NCBI RefSeq assembly: GCF_027594865.1
Contig: NZ_CP089391.1
Span: 1,766,501 to 1,830,500 of the forward strand
Reading direction: 5' to 3'
DNA length: 64,000 nucleotides
Source: Bradyrhizobium xenonodulans
Lineage (GTDB): Bacteria; Pseudomonadota; Alphaproteobacteria; Rhizobiales; Xanthobacteraceae
A program made the translations under genes and the position numbers. Positions 26,252 to 34,539 of the stretch are shown here, piece by piece; the stretch's first letter is position 1; each line of letters starts with the position of its first letter. The notes below the pieces were generated by a model. It was given only the letters and a program-made list of their open reading frames with translations, was not told where the DNA came from and did no database searches.

Positions 26252-26419
26252 GGGTTGGGGCCGGCGACTGCTGCCCATCACTCCGGAAGCCTTGCCGAGC
26301 AAAACTGCCGCGGCCACTCACGGCAGGCGCGTGAACAATTCCGCGAGTCTTGATTTGGATCAAATACTGATTGAGTCCAGAGTGGACCCCGTGTCGTGCG
26401 GACTTGGAAGGAGGTTCCA

Positions 26420-26812
26420 ATGCGCAAATGGGCTTTGACGATCCTGACAGCGAGTATCGCCTTAACAGCGGGGCACGCCCGGGCCCAAAGATATGATCCG
26501 GCTTATCCCGTTTGCCTGAACGTCGTCTCTCGCGGAGCCACCCCTTACTATAGATGCAGCTACACGACGATGGACCAATGCCGGGCGTCGGCCAACGGTC
26601 AGATGTGCGTCCGCAACCCGTATTACGCTGGTGCGGCGGCCAGAGGGAGCAATCGGCATCATCATCGCCAAACGTACGCGCCACCTAGGCCGCCGATCCA
26701 CTATCGGGCTGCACCGTACAATCAATTCAATGAACCATATTATGGAGCTTCCCAAGGTTACGCGCCGGGCGAGAAACAGCGTTTTCTCGATAGCGTGAGA
26801 CGGTACATGTGA
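26420..26812 (+). CDS. Small secreted protein, DUF3551-like, with shared C-terminal motif
   Basis: 130 residues from ATG 26420, with AAGGAGG nine bases upstream deciding the start. A signal peptide covers about residues 1-22 (MRKWALTILTASIALTAGHA). Residues 30-69 match the DUF3551 pattern with spaced cysteines and aromatic residues (YPVCLNV, YYRCSYTT, DQCRAS, CVRNPYY). The C-terminus (104-125) NEPYYGASQGYAPGEKQRFL, then DS, recurs almost unchanged in the otherwise different secreted protein at 61940-62218. Function is unknown; the protein should be periplasmic or released. Confidence 0.8.
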   Translation: MRKWALTILTASIALTAGHARAQRYDPAYPVCLNVVSRGATPYYRCSYTTMDQCRASANGQMCVRNPYYAGAAARGSNRHHHRQTYAPPRPPIHYRAAPYNQFNEPYYGASQGYAPGEKQRFLDSVRRYM

Positions 26813-26991
26813 CGGGATGGCGGGCCGGCCGAGCTCGCGCACGTCCGCCGCCAAGGGCTGGAGGTCTCGTTTCAAAACGTGGCGACCGACCCTATTGCCG
26901 CGGGCTCATCACGCCAGACGATAAGGAAGACAAGCCGACGAGGATCTCCCGATCCGAGAAGCCGGCGACGGGGAGCAGGGAAGAGCAACGA

Positions 26992-27336
26992 CTATTTCGT
27001 CTTCTTCCCTTTGGCTTTCCTCGCGGCCTTCTCGGGCTTTTGCTTCGTCTTTTTCTCGACCTTCACCTCGATTGGCGTGCTGGCGGCGATTCGCATCGAC
27101 CGTGCGTAGCTGTCGGCGACGTTGTCGGCGGACATCTGGAGGCGCTTGGCAGCCGCAGCGGCCTGCTCCATGGTGGCCTTGGCCATCATCTTGAAGCGAT
27201 CGCCGGTCTCCTTGCCCTTGGCCTTGGCCGCAAGGCCGTTGAAGCGATCCCGCCGCTCCTTGGCGCGGGTCATCAGGCCCGTATGCAGCTGTCTGGCCAG
27301 TTGCCGGATCACGACATCCAGGTCGGCGTCCGCCAT
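26992..27336 (-). CDS. Hypothetical protein with lysine-rich tail
   Basis: 114 residues from ATG 27336, with AGAGGA ten bases upstream. The first 85 residues look like two or three amphipathic helices (VVIRQLARQLHTGLMTRAKE, ATMEQAAAAAKRLQMSADN). The last 30 are almost all Lys, Ala, Glu and Pro, ending KAARKAKGKKTK, similar in composition to histone H1-like and phasin-like tails. That suggests DNA, RNA or polymer-surface binding, but I do not recognise the family. It stands alone with a terminator-like hairpin 115 bases upstream. Confidence 0.65.
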   Translation of the reverse strand: MADADLDVVIRQLARQLHTGLMTRAKERRDRFNGLAAKAKGKETGDRFKMMAKATMEQAAAAAKRLQMSADNVADSYARSMRIAASTPIEVKVEKKTKQKPEKAARKAKGKKTK

Positions 27337-27450
27337 GTTGTTCTATCCTCTTGAAAACAGGTATCGATGCGGGCGGGACTATGCAGATCAGGCCCCCCCT
27401 TGGCAATTCCCGGCGCCCCGTCATCCGCAGCTTCCGGTTTACAAAAACGA

Positions 27451-27477
27451 AAAAGCCGCGCTGTTCGCGCGGCTTTT
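27451..27477 (-). terminator. Rho-independent terminator, probably bidirectional
   Basis: AAAAGCCGCGC at 27451-27461 pairs with GCGCGGCTTTT at 27467-27477 around a five-base loop. On the minus strand it is followed by CGTTTTTG and it lies 23 bases after the stop of the zincin gene. A T-tract on the plus strand is part of the stem, so it can act both ways. Confidence 0.85.
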
Positions 27478-27499
27478 GGAGTGGTTGTCGCAAGACGCC

Positions 27500-28300
27500 T
27501 TATTTCAGCGAGGCAACCGGGCCGCTGGCCGCTGGCGGATCGGGGTCGAAGCCGAACACGCCGACCAGATATTTGTAATAGTCCGGCATCTTCTCCTTGA
27601 GCGCCTCGCGCGACTTCGGGTCGTGGAATTCGCTTTTTCCCGCCAGGAAGATGCTGGCGGTCACGGCGAAGAATTCCATGGGATTCTTCATCGCGTAGGA
27701 GTCCTTGGGCAAGAGGTCCTTGGACTTGGCCAGGGCGTAGTAGACGATCACGCCCTTGTTGGCATAGCCGTCCGGCAGGAGGCGCGCGTGATAGGCGTGC
27801 AGCATCTCGTGCAGCAGCACGGCTTCCTTCTCGTACCGCATCATGTCCGGCCGCAGCATGATGACGCCGAGCCCCGAATCGACCGCGAGGTCGACCGCAT
27901 TGGGGTTGGTCCAGCGCTGCGTGGCATGATCCCAGACCGTCAGCGTCCGCGGAGCGGTGCGTTGCATGTCCGGCGTCACCCGGCCGTAGCAGGCGGTGGC
28001 GGCGCCTTCGTCGAGGCAGGCCAGCTCGCTCGCGACGATCGGAACGGTGTGGAAGAAGCGCAGCACGCGCGGTGACAGGCCGGAAGCCTCGACCACGTCG
28101 ATCTGGCTCTTCAGATTCTCGGTGAGCTTGTCGACATCCTTGCGGTCGGAATTCTCCGACAGGTCGAACATGTAGCCGCGATAGCTCTGGAAGCCCGGCG
28201 GCAATTTCTGCGCTGCGTCGGCGTCGAGCGATCCGGCATTGGATGGACTGGCGAAAAGCGCGCCGACAATGGTTGCGGTCAGCAGCAACGCAATGCGCAT
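27500..28300 (-). CDS. Secreted zincin-like metallopeptidase, unassigned family
   Basis: 266 residues from ATG 28300. A signal peptide covers about residues 1-22 (MRIALLLTATIVGALFASPS, NAG). The zinc motif HEMLH is at residues 164-168 within VLLHEMLHAYHARLLPDGYA, and Glu209 in MKNPMEFFAVTASIFLAG is a good third ligand, as in gluzincins. Length and layout resemble anthrax-lethal-factor-like or DUF zincins, but I cannot name the family. It should act in the periplasm or outside the cell. A strong terminator follows it, so it is its own unit. Confidence 0.78.
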   Translation of the reverse strand: MRIALLLTATIVGALFASPSNAGSLDADAAQKLPPGFQSYRGYMFDLSENSDRKDVDKLTENLKSQIDVVEASGLSPRVLRFFHTVPIVASELACLDEGAATACYGRVTPDMQRTAPRTLTVWDHATQRWTNPNAVDLAVDSGLGVIMLRPDMMRYEKEAVLLHEMLHAYHARLLPDGYANKGVIVYYALAKSKDLLPKDSYAMKNPMEFFAVTASIFLAGKSEFHDPKSREALKEKMPDYYKYLVGVFGFDPDPPAASGPVASLK

Positions 28301-28527
28301 GATGAACCCCCTGATGTCACTTCGCCCGGCAGGATAGGCCACCGTTGTTTGCGAAAAGTGAGTGGGGCGAGACTAAGGCAGCGATGTTGAGGCGTGCTTA
28401 ATCGTTGGTTGCAGATCGCCTTGATGGATTAGGGACGGGTTAACCAAGCGTGGATTGGCGGCGCGCTTCGGCGTAACATCCGCTCCGGGCACCAGGCCCC
28501 ACATCACGAGTCGGAAGGGAGGATGCC

Positions 28528-28821
28528 ATGTATGCCGCCATCCGTCAGGCCAAGGCGAAAAGCGGGAGCGCGGAAGAGCTGGCGCGGCGCATCAAGGACG
28601 GCGCCGTTCCGATCATCAGCGACGTCGACGGCTTCCGCGCTTATTACGTCGTCTATGCCGGCGACGACACGGTGACCGCGATCTCGATCTTCGACAAGTT
28701 CGAGCAGGCCGAGGAGGCGAACCGGCGCGCGATCGCCTGGATCGAGAAGGATCTGGGCCCGCTGCTCGCCGGGCATGCGAGCGCGGCGGCGGGGCCGGTG
28801 ATCGTGCATACGCTGGCGTGA
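28528..28821 (+). CDS. Small protein, likely dimeric alpha/beta barrel (ABM-like)
   Basis: 97 residues from ATG 28528 with GGGAGG upstream. The order MYAAIRQAKAKSGSAEELAR, then GFRAYYVVYAGDDTVTAISIF, then a helix with EQAEEANRRAIAWIEKDL fits the antibiotic-biosynthesis-monooxygenase-like ferredoxin fold of about 100 residues. Such small proteins act as monooxygenases, isomerases or binding proteins; no active-site residue can be named. It stands alone, with a family A repeat 27 bases after its stop. Confidence 0.7.
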   Translation: MYAAIRQAKAKSGSAEELARRIKDGAVPIISDVDGFRAYYVVYAGDDTVTAISIFDKFEQAEEANRRAIAWIEKDLGPLLAGHASAAAGPVIVHTLA

Positions 28822-28847
28822 GCTTCAGCTGCCGCCACAGATTCAAC

Positions 28848-28950
28848 TGTCATCGCCCGGCTTGACCGGGCGATCCAGTACTCCGTGACGGTTGTGATTG
28901 AACTGTTGGGCCGCGGCGTACTGGATGCCCCGCTTTCGCGGGGCATGACA
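28848..28950. repeat. Intergenic palindromic repeat, family A, copy 2
   Basis: TGTCATCGCCCGGCTTGACC at the left, a centre with CCAGTACTCCGTGACGGTTG and GCGGCGTACTGGATGC, and CCCCGCTTTCGCGGGGCATG at the right. It matches the copy at 20847-20948 at nearly every position outside the left palindrome, where base changes are paired (CCCGCGAAGGCGGG there, CCCGGCTTGACCGGG here), so the hairpin is kept. Confidence 0.82.
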
Positions 28951-28994
28951 GCTGTGAGCGTGGTGTGCGCCTTTCGCCAAACGAGCGCCGCCCC

Positions 28995-30440
28995 TCACAA
29001 CTCCCGCGCATTCGAGAACGCGAAACTCGACACCCTTCTCGTCGTCTCGTCCAAAATCAGCGTGCGGGTGATCGGCGGCTCGGCGCGCTGGGCGCAGTTT
29101 TCGCGCTCGCAGAGGCGGCAGTTGACGCCGATCGGTGTGCCCTCGGTTTTCTCGAGGTCCAGGCCGGCGGCGTAGGTCAGGCGTGCGGCGTGGCGGATCT
29201 CGCAGCCGAGGCCGATGGCGAAGCGCGGCTGCGGCAGCGGATGCGGCGCGACCGGCCGGCGCACCATCTGCGCGATCGAGAAATAGCGCGTGCCGTCGGA
29301 GAGCTCGATCACCTGCTTGAGCAGACGGTCTGGCGTGTCGAAGGTCGAGTGCACGTTCCACAACGGACAGGTGCCGCCGAATTTCGAGAATGGGAAGGTG
29401 CCGGAGGAGAAGCGCTTGGAGACGTTGCCGGCATTGTCGACGCGGAGCAGGAAGAACGGAATGCCGCGCGCGTTCGGCCGCTGCAGCGTGGTGAGGCGAT
29501 GGCAGACCTGCTCGAAGCCGGAATTGAAGCGCTGCGCCAGCACGTGGATGTCGTAGTTGAGCGCCTCGGCGGCGGCCAGGAACGCCGGGTAGGGCATCAT
29601 CACGGCTGCTGCAAAGTAATTGCCGAGCGTGATGCGGAACAGCCGCCGCGGCGCATCGTCGAGCGGGCCGGCGCGGCCGATGATGGTCTCCAGGGCTTGC
29701 GCGCATTCACCTAAGCCCAGCTGGAAGGCGAGCTGGAACGCGCGGCCGGGCGGATCGACCAGCTCGGAGATCAGGAGCTGGCGGCGGTGGCGGTCGAACC
29801 GCCGCAGCGTCTCGCGCATCACGTCGACCGGCATGATGCGGGTCTGGATCGAATGCTTTTCGCGCAGCCGCGCGGCGAGCGCCGCGTAAAGCCCTTCGGC
29901 GGGCACGTTCAGCTCGTCGCGCAGTGTCTCCGCGGCCTGCTCGAGCTCTGGAAAATAGTTGCGATTGGCCTCGATCAGCTCACGCACGCGCTCGACCGGA
30001 TTGGCCTCATAGCGCGTGCCGACGTCGCGGTCGGCCATTTGTGCTGCGGCCAGGGTCTCGCCCTGGCGCGCCTCGGCGTAGGCCGCGTAGAGCCGCTGCA
30101 GGGCGTGGGTGACGCCGGGGCAGAGCTCGGCAAGGTCGCGCAGTTCCTGCTTGGGAACGTCGATCTGGCGGAACAGGGGGTCGGAGAAGATCTCGTTCAG
30201 CTCGGCGAAGAAGCGGTCCTCGTCGGCGGTGGCGAGGTCACGCAAATCGAGGTCATAGGTCTCGGCCAGCCGCAGCAGGATCTGCGCGGTCACCGGGCGC
30301 TGGTTCCGTTCGATCAGGTTGACGTAGCTCGGCGAGATCCCGAGCCCCTCGGCGATCTGGGTCTGCGACAGCCCCAATTGCTGCCGGATCCGCCGGAAGC
30401 GCGGGCCGACGAACAGTTTCTTCCCGGACTCGGCGGCCAT
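28995..30440 (-). CDS. XRE-type regulator of acetate/short-chain acyl metabolism (ScfR/RamB-like)
   Basis: 481 residues. An XRE helix-turn-helix (about 10-65) has FRRIRQQLGLSQTQIAEGLG and SYVNLIERNQRPVT. The middle resembles the IrrE/ImmA domain, but where the peptidase has HExxH this protein has AFQLAFQLGLGE, so it cannot bind zinc that way. The C-terminal domain is DUF2083-like with a cysteine group: GLGCEIRH and NCRLCERENCAQR. Proteins of this build (RamB in Corynebacterium) control isocitrate lyase and acetate genes; the divergent aceA at 30675 supports that role. The cysteines may sense metal or acyl ligands; this is inference. Confidence 0.88.
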   Translation of the reverse strand: MAAESGKKLFVGPRFRRIRQQLGLSQTQIAEGLGISPSYVNLIERNQRPVTAQILLRLAETYDLDLRDLATADEDRFFAELNEIFSDPLFRQIDVPKQELRDLAELCPGVTHALQRLYAAYAEARQGETLAAAQMADRDVGTRYEANPVERVRELIEANRNYFPELEQAAETLRDELNVPAEGLYAALAARLREKHSIQTRIMPVDVMRETLRRFDRHRRQLLISELVDPPGRAFQLAFQLGLGECAQALETIIGRAGPLDDAPRRLFRITLGNYFAAAVMMPYPAFLAAAEALNYDIHVLAQRFNSGFEQVCHRLTTLQRPNARGIPFFLLRVDNAGNVSKRFSSGTFPFSKFGGTCPLWNVHSTFDTPDRLLKQVIELSDGTRYFSIAQMVRRPVAPHPLPQPRFAIGLGCEIRHAARLTYAAGLDLEKTEGTPIGVNCRLCERENCAQRAEPPITRTLILDETTRRVSSFAFSNAREL

Positions 30441-30477
30441 TTCTCAGATCTCCGTGGGCATCAATGACAGTCTTATT

Positions 30478-30545
30478 GACCTATATATATTACAAAATTT
30501 ACAAAATTACATCTATTACATGTTCCGATGTTACATGACATCACC
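30478..30545. promoter_or_regulatory. AT-rich control region between the regulator and isocitrate lyase
   Basis: In a GC-rich genome this stretch is nearly all A and T. It holds two adjoining direct repeats TTACAAAAT (30490-30498 and 30499-30507), a third partial copy, and two TTACATG repeats at 30516-30522 and 30531-30537. It lies between divergent starts at 30440 and 30675 and is a good candidate for the operator of the ScfR/RamB-like protein. Confidence 0.55.
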
Positions 30546-30674
30546 ATTCAAATACAAGCCCTCTGTACGAACTTCCCTTTCTCGCGTTTATCTCATGACA
30601 CGCATTTCGCAATGCACTGTCAAAAATGTCGATGACAAGGCCTAGGCTTTGCCATCCGCGAAAGGATCGAGCAC

Positions 30675-32309
30675 ATGAACTATCAGCCCCGCGGCATCAG
30701 CACCCTCCAGGGTCCGGCCTCGTATCAGGACGAGATCAAGGCGGCCCAGGCGCTTCTCGAGACCCAGCCGACCTGGAATGGCGTGTCGGCCGAGGCTGTC
30801 GCACGCATGCGCCTCCAGAACCGCTTCAAGACCGGTCTCGACGTCGCCCGCTACACCGCGGCGCTGATGCGGGCCGACATGGCGGCCTATGACAACGACC
30901 CGACCAAGTACACCCAGTCGCTGGGCTGCTGGCACGGCTTCATCGCCCAGCAGAAGCTGATCTCGGTCAAGAAGCACTTCGGCGGCAAGACCGACCGGAC
31001 CTACCTGTATCTCTCGGGCTGGATGATCGCGGCGCTGCGCTCCGAGTTCGGCCCGCTGCCCGACCAGTCGATGCACGAGAAGACCTCAGTGCCGGCCCTG
31101 ATCGAGGAGCTCTACACCTTCCTGCGTCAGGCCGATTCGCGCGAACTGAACGACATCTTCCGCGCCCTCGATAAGGCGCGCAAGGAAGGCGACAAGACCC
31201 GTGAGAAGGAGCTGATCGAGAAGATCGACAACTTCCAGACCCATGTCGTCCCCGTCATCGCCGACATCGACGCGGGCTTCGGCAACGCCGAGGCGACCTA
31301 TCTGCTCGCCAAGAAGATGATCGAGGCGGGCGCCTGCGCGCTCCAGATCGAGAACCAGGTCTCGGACGAGAAGCAGTGCGGCCACCAGGACGGCAAGGTC
31401 ACCGTGCCGCACGAGGTCTTCCTGGCGAAGATCCGTGCCTGCCGCCACGCCTTCCTCGAGCTCGGCATCGAAGACGGAATCATCGTGACCCGCACCGACT
31501 CGCTCGGTGCCGGCCTGACGCAGCAGATCGCCGTGAGCCACAAGCCCGGCGACCTCGGCGACCAGTACAACAGCTTCCTGGATTGCGAGGAAATCACGGC
31601 GGAGAACGCCCGCAACGGTGACGTCATCATCAACCGCAACGGCAAGATGATGCGCCCGAAGCGGCTGCCCTCCAACCTCTACCAGTTCCGTCCCGGCACC
31701 GGCGAAGACCGCTGCGTGCTCGACAGCATCACCTCGCTGCAGAACGGCGCGGACCTGCTCTGGATCGAGACCGAGAAGCCGCATATCGAGCAGATCGCCA
31801 AGATGGTCGACCGCATCCGCAAGGTGGTTCCGAACGCGAAGCTGGCCTACAACAACTCGCCGTCGTTCAACTGGACCCTCAACTTCCGTTGGCAGGTCTA
31901 CGACGCGATGAAGGAAGCCGGCAAGGACGTCAGCAAGTACAACCGTGCCGAGCTGATGAAGCCGGAATACGACGATACGCCGCTGGCTCTCGAAGCCGAC
32001 GAGCGCATCCGTACCTTCCAGGCCGATTCGGCCAAGCGCGCCGGCATCTTCCACCACCTGATCACGCTGCCGACCTATCACACGGCCGCTCTGTCCACCG
32101 ACAATCTCGCACGCGAATATTTCGGCGAGCAGGGCATGCTCGGCTACGTGAAGAACGTCCAGCGCGCCGAGATCCGTCAGGGCATCGCCTGCGCCAAGCA
32201 CCAGAACATGGCCGGCTCCGACATCGGCGACGACCACAAGGAGTACTTCGCCGGCGAGGCCGCCCTCAAGGCGGGCGGCGCCCACAACACGATGAACCAG
32301 TTCGGCTAA
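30675..32309 (+). CDS. aceA: Isocitrate lyase
   Basis: 544 residues from ATG 30675 with AAGGA upstream. It is the long form, near 530-550 residues, rather than the 430-residue E. coli form. The active-site loop reads KQCGHQDGKVTVPHEVFLAK, the variant of KKCGH usual in this long group, and IADIDAGFGNAEATYLLAKK carries metal-binding acids. It splits isocitrate into glyoxylate and succinate, the first glyoxylate-shunt step, needed for growth on acetate and fatty acids. That agrees with the fad operon in the same window. Malate synthase is not in the window. A DUF4170 gene follows 27 bases later. Confidence 0.96.
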   Translation: MNYQPRGISTLQGPASYQDEIKAAQALLETQPTWNGVSAEAVARMRLQNRFKTGLDVARYTAALMRADMAAYDNDPTKYTQSLGCWHGFIAQQKLISVKKHFGGKTDRTYLYLSGWMIAALRSEFGPLPDQSMHEKTSVPALIEELYTFLRQADSRELNDIFRALDKARKEGDKTREKELIEKIDNFQTHVVPVIADIDAGFGNAEATYLLAKKMIEAGACALQIENQVSDEKQCGHQDGKVTVPHEVFLAKIRACRHAFLELGIEDGIIVTRTDSLGAGLTQQIAVSHKPGDLGDQYNSFLDCEEITAENARNGDVIINRNGKMMRPKRLPSNLYQFRPGTGEDRCVLDSITSLQNGADLLWIETEKPHIEQIAKMVDRIRKVVPNAKLAYNNSPSFNWTLNFRWQVYDAMKEAGKDVSKYNRAELMKPEYDDTPLALEADERIRTFQADSAKRAGIFHHLITLPTYHTAALSTDNLAREYFGEQGMLGYVKNVQRAEIRQGIACAKHQNMAGSDIGDDHKEYFAGEAALKAGGAHNTMNQFG

Positions 32310-32336
32310 CGCAGAACGCTTGAGAGGAGAGCGACA

Positions 32337-32543
32337 ATGACCAACAGCAATTTCTGGGTGATCGGCGGCGAGTTCGGTTCGATGAACTTCCACAAGCTGG
32401 TGGAAGGCTCGGCCCAGGTTCGAGGCCCCTTCAAGTCCCGCAAGGAAGCCGAGGACTGCTGGAAGGAAGTGTCGGAAGAGAGCCGCCACAAGGCCGGCGT
32501 CCGCTTCTCGATCGTCGAGGAGCCCTCGCGGGTCTCGGCCTGA
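32337..32543 (+). CDS. DUF4170 family small protein
   Basis: 68 residues. MTNSNFWVIGGEFGSMNFHK is the recognised DUF4170 start, followed by GPFKSRKEAEDCWKEVSEES and a short strand RFSIVEE. These alphaproteobacterial proteins have no assigned function; the compact alpha/beta shape resembles SPOR-like or RNA-binding small domains. It lies 27 bases after aceA, with a hairpin terminator behind it, so both genes probably share one transcript. Confidence 0.85.
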   Translation: MTNSNFWVIGGEFGSMNFHKLVEGSAQVRGPFKSRKEAEDCWKEVSEESRHKAGVRFSIVEEPSRVSA

Positions 32544-32577
32544 CGGCTAGCCTCCTTTAATCAAGAAACGTCCAAGG

Positions 32578-32623
32578 ACGGATGGTCCCATCCGGCGCAA
32601 GCCGGGTGGGACCGTCTGTTTTT
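32578..32623 (+). terminator. Terminator of the aceA-DUF4170 transcript
   Basis: ACGGATGGTCCCATCCGGC pairs, with a few mismatches and G-U pairs, with GCCGGGTGGGACCGTCTGT around a GCAA tetraloop, followed by TTTTT. It begins 35 bases after the DUF4170 stop. Confidence 0.85.
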
Positions 32624-32733
32624 GGCACAGGCGAGCCGGCTGTGGGCAGGTTAAGTCTCTGGAATTGTGGTCCCTTTGCGGGAGGATTGGTTGCTGATAG
32701 GTTAATGGCGGATAGTCGAGGACAAGGCCGACA

Positions 32734-33288
32734 ATGTCAGAGCCCGAGACCAGCGGGACCCATCCCAGCCAGCCGCGCCCGGTGCGGCTGCGCGACGCGC
32801 TGTTGCGCGCACGGATCGAGGCCGCGGACCGTACCGGCGTGGTGGTCGACCTCAGGGATGCCGAGGTGGCGCGGCTGGAGATCCTCAACGACGCGCTCGA
32901 TCCCCTGTTCGCGCAGGTGCCCGACAAGATCGACCTGTTCGACCGCGGCGTCAGCCAGGGCGATACGCCGCGACTCTGGATCGATGTCGTCGCCCACATC
33001 ATGATGGGACGCGACAAGCGGATGTATCGCTTCGTCCAGGACACCCGCTTCGGCCGCATCGTGCTCGCCGAATCGCACGACACCGCCGCGATCGTCGAGG
33101 CCGTCACCGACTATGTCGCGCGCCGCATGATCGAGCGCGAGCATGCGATGGTGGTCCTGCCCGAGCCGAAGCCCGAGGCCGCGCCGCCGCCGCGCCGCTC
33201 GCGCGTCTGGCCGTTCGTGTTCGGATTTGTGCTCGGCGCCGCCGCGCTGTTCGGCGTTGCCGTGCTGGCGGCGCTGCAGAGCTGGTGA
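32734..33288 (+). CDS. Hypothetical protein with C-terminal membrane anchor
   Basis: 184 residues. The soluble part (about 20-140) has VRLRDALLRARIEAADRTGV, DALDPLFAQVPDKIDLFDRG and VVAHIMMGRDKRMYRFVQDT, and does not match a family I can name. A Pro/Arg-rich linker (EPKPEAAPPPRRSR) leads to one hydrophobic segment at about 159-182 near the end, so it should be a tail-anchored inner-membrane protein with its body in the cytoplasm. It stands alone after the aceA terminator. Confidence 0.75.
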   Translation: MSEPETSGTHPSQPRPVRLRDALLRARIEAADRTGVVVDLRDAEVARLEILNDALDPLFAQVPDKIDLFDRGVSQGDTPRLWIDVVAHIMMGRDKRMYRFVQDTRFGRIVLAESHDTAAIVEAVTDYVARRMIEREHAMVVLPEPKPEAAPPPRRSRVWPFVFGFVLGAAALFGVAVLAALQSW

Positions 33289-33435
33289 CGGTTTTTCCAT
33301 CGTCATTGCGTTGAACTAGCCCGTGTACTCATAAAAGCATGTCGGCTCCTGAGGGCCGAGCGGAAATCTTCTGATAGGCAAGAGCATTCCTGCTTGTAAC
33401 CCTGAGCGGACATCCGGTGAAAGCGACGGCCGCGA

Positions 33436-33783
33436 TCAGTGGCTTAAAGCTGCGTCAGGGTCTTTGTCGGTACGGCCCGGAGGCTCATGTAGGGCAACTT
33501 CCCAGCTTTCAAATGGCGGATCGACTACGTATGTCGGATCGACGTAGGTGCGAATCCACTGGGCGGCCCGTCTCTCTGCGGCTCTGGCGTTCAGCTCCTG
33601 ACCGGATTCATCCATGCGAAGGACGTTGGCGTAAATAGCCATGGCTGCTTCGAGCGCCGATGGTTCTCGGAATATGCAGGAATAATCGAAACCCTCTAGA
33701 AGCGGATAACCAACACTTCCGTTTGCCAGCCAGAAGCCGAGTGTACGGAGCGCGCCGCTAACCGAATCTCCAAGTCTGGCCAT
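33436..33783 (-). CDS. Hypothetical protein, 115 residues
   Basis: From ATG 33783 (MARLGDSVSGALRTLGFWLA). The sequence GSVGYPLLEGFDYSCIFREP and AAMAIYANVLRMDESGQELN is clearly protein-like and of lower GC than neighbours. No signal or membrane segment is certain. I do not recognise a family with a known role; the domain resembles small immunity-type or uncharacterised DUF proteins of similar size. No toxin gene lies beside it, so an immunity role cannot be supported. Confidence 0.6.
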   Translation of the reverse strand: MARLGDSVSGALRTLGFWLANGSVGYPLLEGFDYSCIFREPSALEAAMAIYANVLRMDESGQELNARAAERRAAQWIRTYVDPTYVVDPPFESWEVALHEPPGRTDKDPDAALSH

Positions 33784-34050
33784 TCACGCCCCTCACAATA
33801 AAGTCGCCTCTCATATCAGGCTAAGCCTCCGATGTCGTCTGTTGGCCCTCGGCTGAACAACAAACGGGCCGCCCCCATGTCGGCTGTCTGCGGGAGACCG
33901 GGCGTTATAGATGGTTGCGTTGAAGGGCGCTCCTGACCCAACGCAGACATTCCATTGATTTGATGCAGTTGAAAATATAGTCCCTTGACGATGCTCCCAG
34001 CCGGCCCGATCTTTCCGTGCTTGCTCAACGATAGTAGATCGGAGCGGCTC

Positions 34051-34434
34051 ATGGCCAACTTGGCAGCCAACAAGCAGAACGTGGTCGAATTTTATGATCT
34101 GATGTTCAACAAATGTCAGCCACGCGAAGCGGTAGAGCGCTACGTCGGGGCCGAATATGTTCAGCACAACCCTCACGTCGCCACGGGCAAGCAGGGCTTC
34201 ATTGATTATTTCGAGCGGATGGCTCGCGAATATCCCGGCAAAACCGTTGAATTTAAGCGTGTGATCGCCGAAGGCGCATACGTCGTCCTCCATTGCTTCC
34301 AGCATTGGCCCGGCGACAAAGACTACGCCGGAATGGACATTTTCCGACTTGATGACGATGGCAGGATCGTCGAGCACTGGGATGTGCTGCAAACCCTTCC
34401 CGAGCACTCCGCAAACGCAAACGGGATATTCTGA
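34051..34434 (+). CDS. SnoaL-like NTF2 fold protein (predicted aldol-condensation type)
   Basis: 127 residues from ATG 34051 ([20 protein letters not shown]); the frame continues upstream to 33985 without a better start. The pattern [20 protein letters not shown], then [13 protein letters not shown] and the end [22 protein letters not shown] fits the SnoaL-like family often called predicted aldol-condensing enzymes. Catalysis in such small NTF2 folds depends on His/Asp pairs such as the QHNP and EHWD motifs seen here. No pathway neighbours help to fix a substrate. Confidence 0.82.
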   Translation: MANLAANKQNVVEFYDLMFNKCQPREAVERYVGAEYVQHNPHVATGKQGFIDYFERMAREYPGKTVEFKRVIAEGAYVVLHCFQHWPGDKDYAGMDIFRLDDDGRIVEHWDVLQTLPEHSANANGIF

Positions 34435-34539
34435 CGCCAACTGAAGATCATCGTGCCGCGCTCTTTGGATTCTACAACGGCGCCGTTCCAAAGTCCGTTG
34501 TTGGCCCATCGGCGACCTTCAACGATGTCCGTACGCGCC

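Noticed and set aside
20847..28950. Family A repeats as a CRISPR array
   Set aside because: The copies are kilobases apart, lie between unrelated genes, and have no regular spacers or cas genes.
33811..34050. Minus-strand frames with MSALGQERP-like sequence
   Set aside because: They resemble translated dispersed repeats that are often wrongly called as genes in Bradyrhizobium; no ribosome site, and they run antisense into the SnoaL-like gene.
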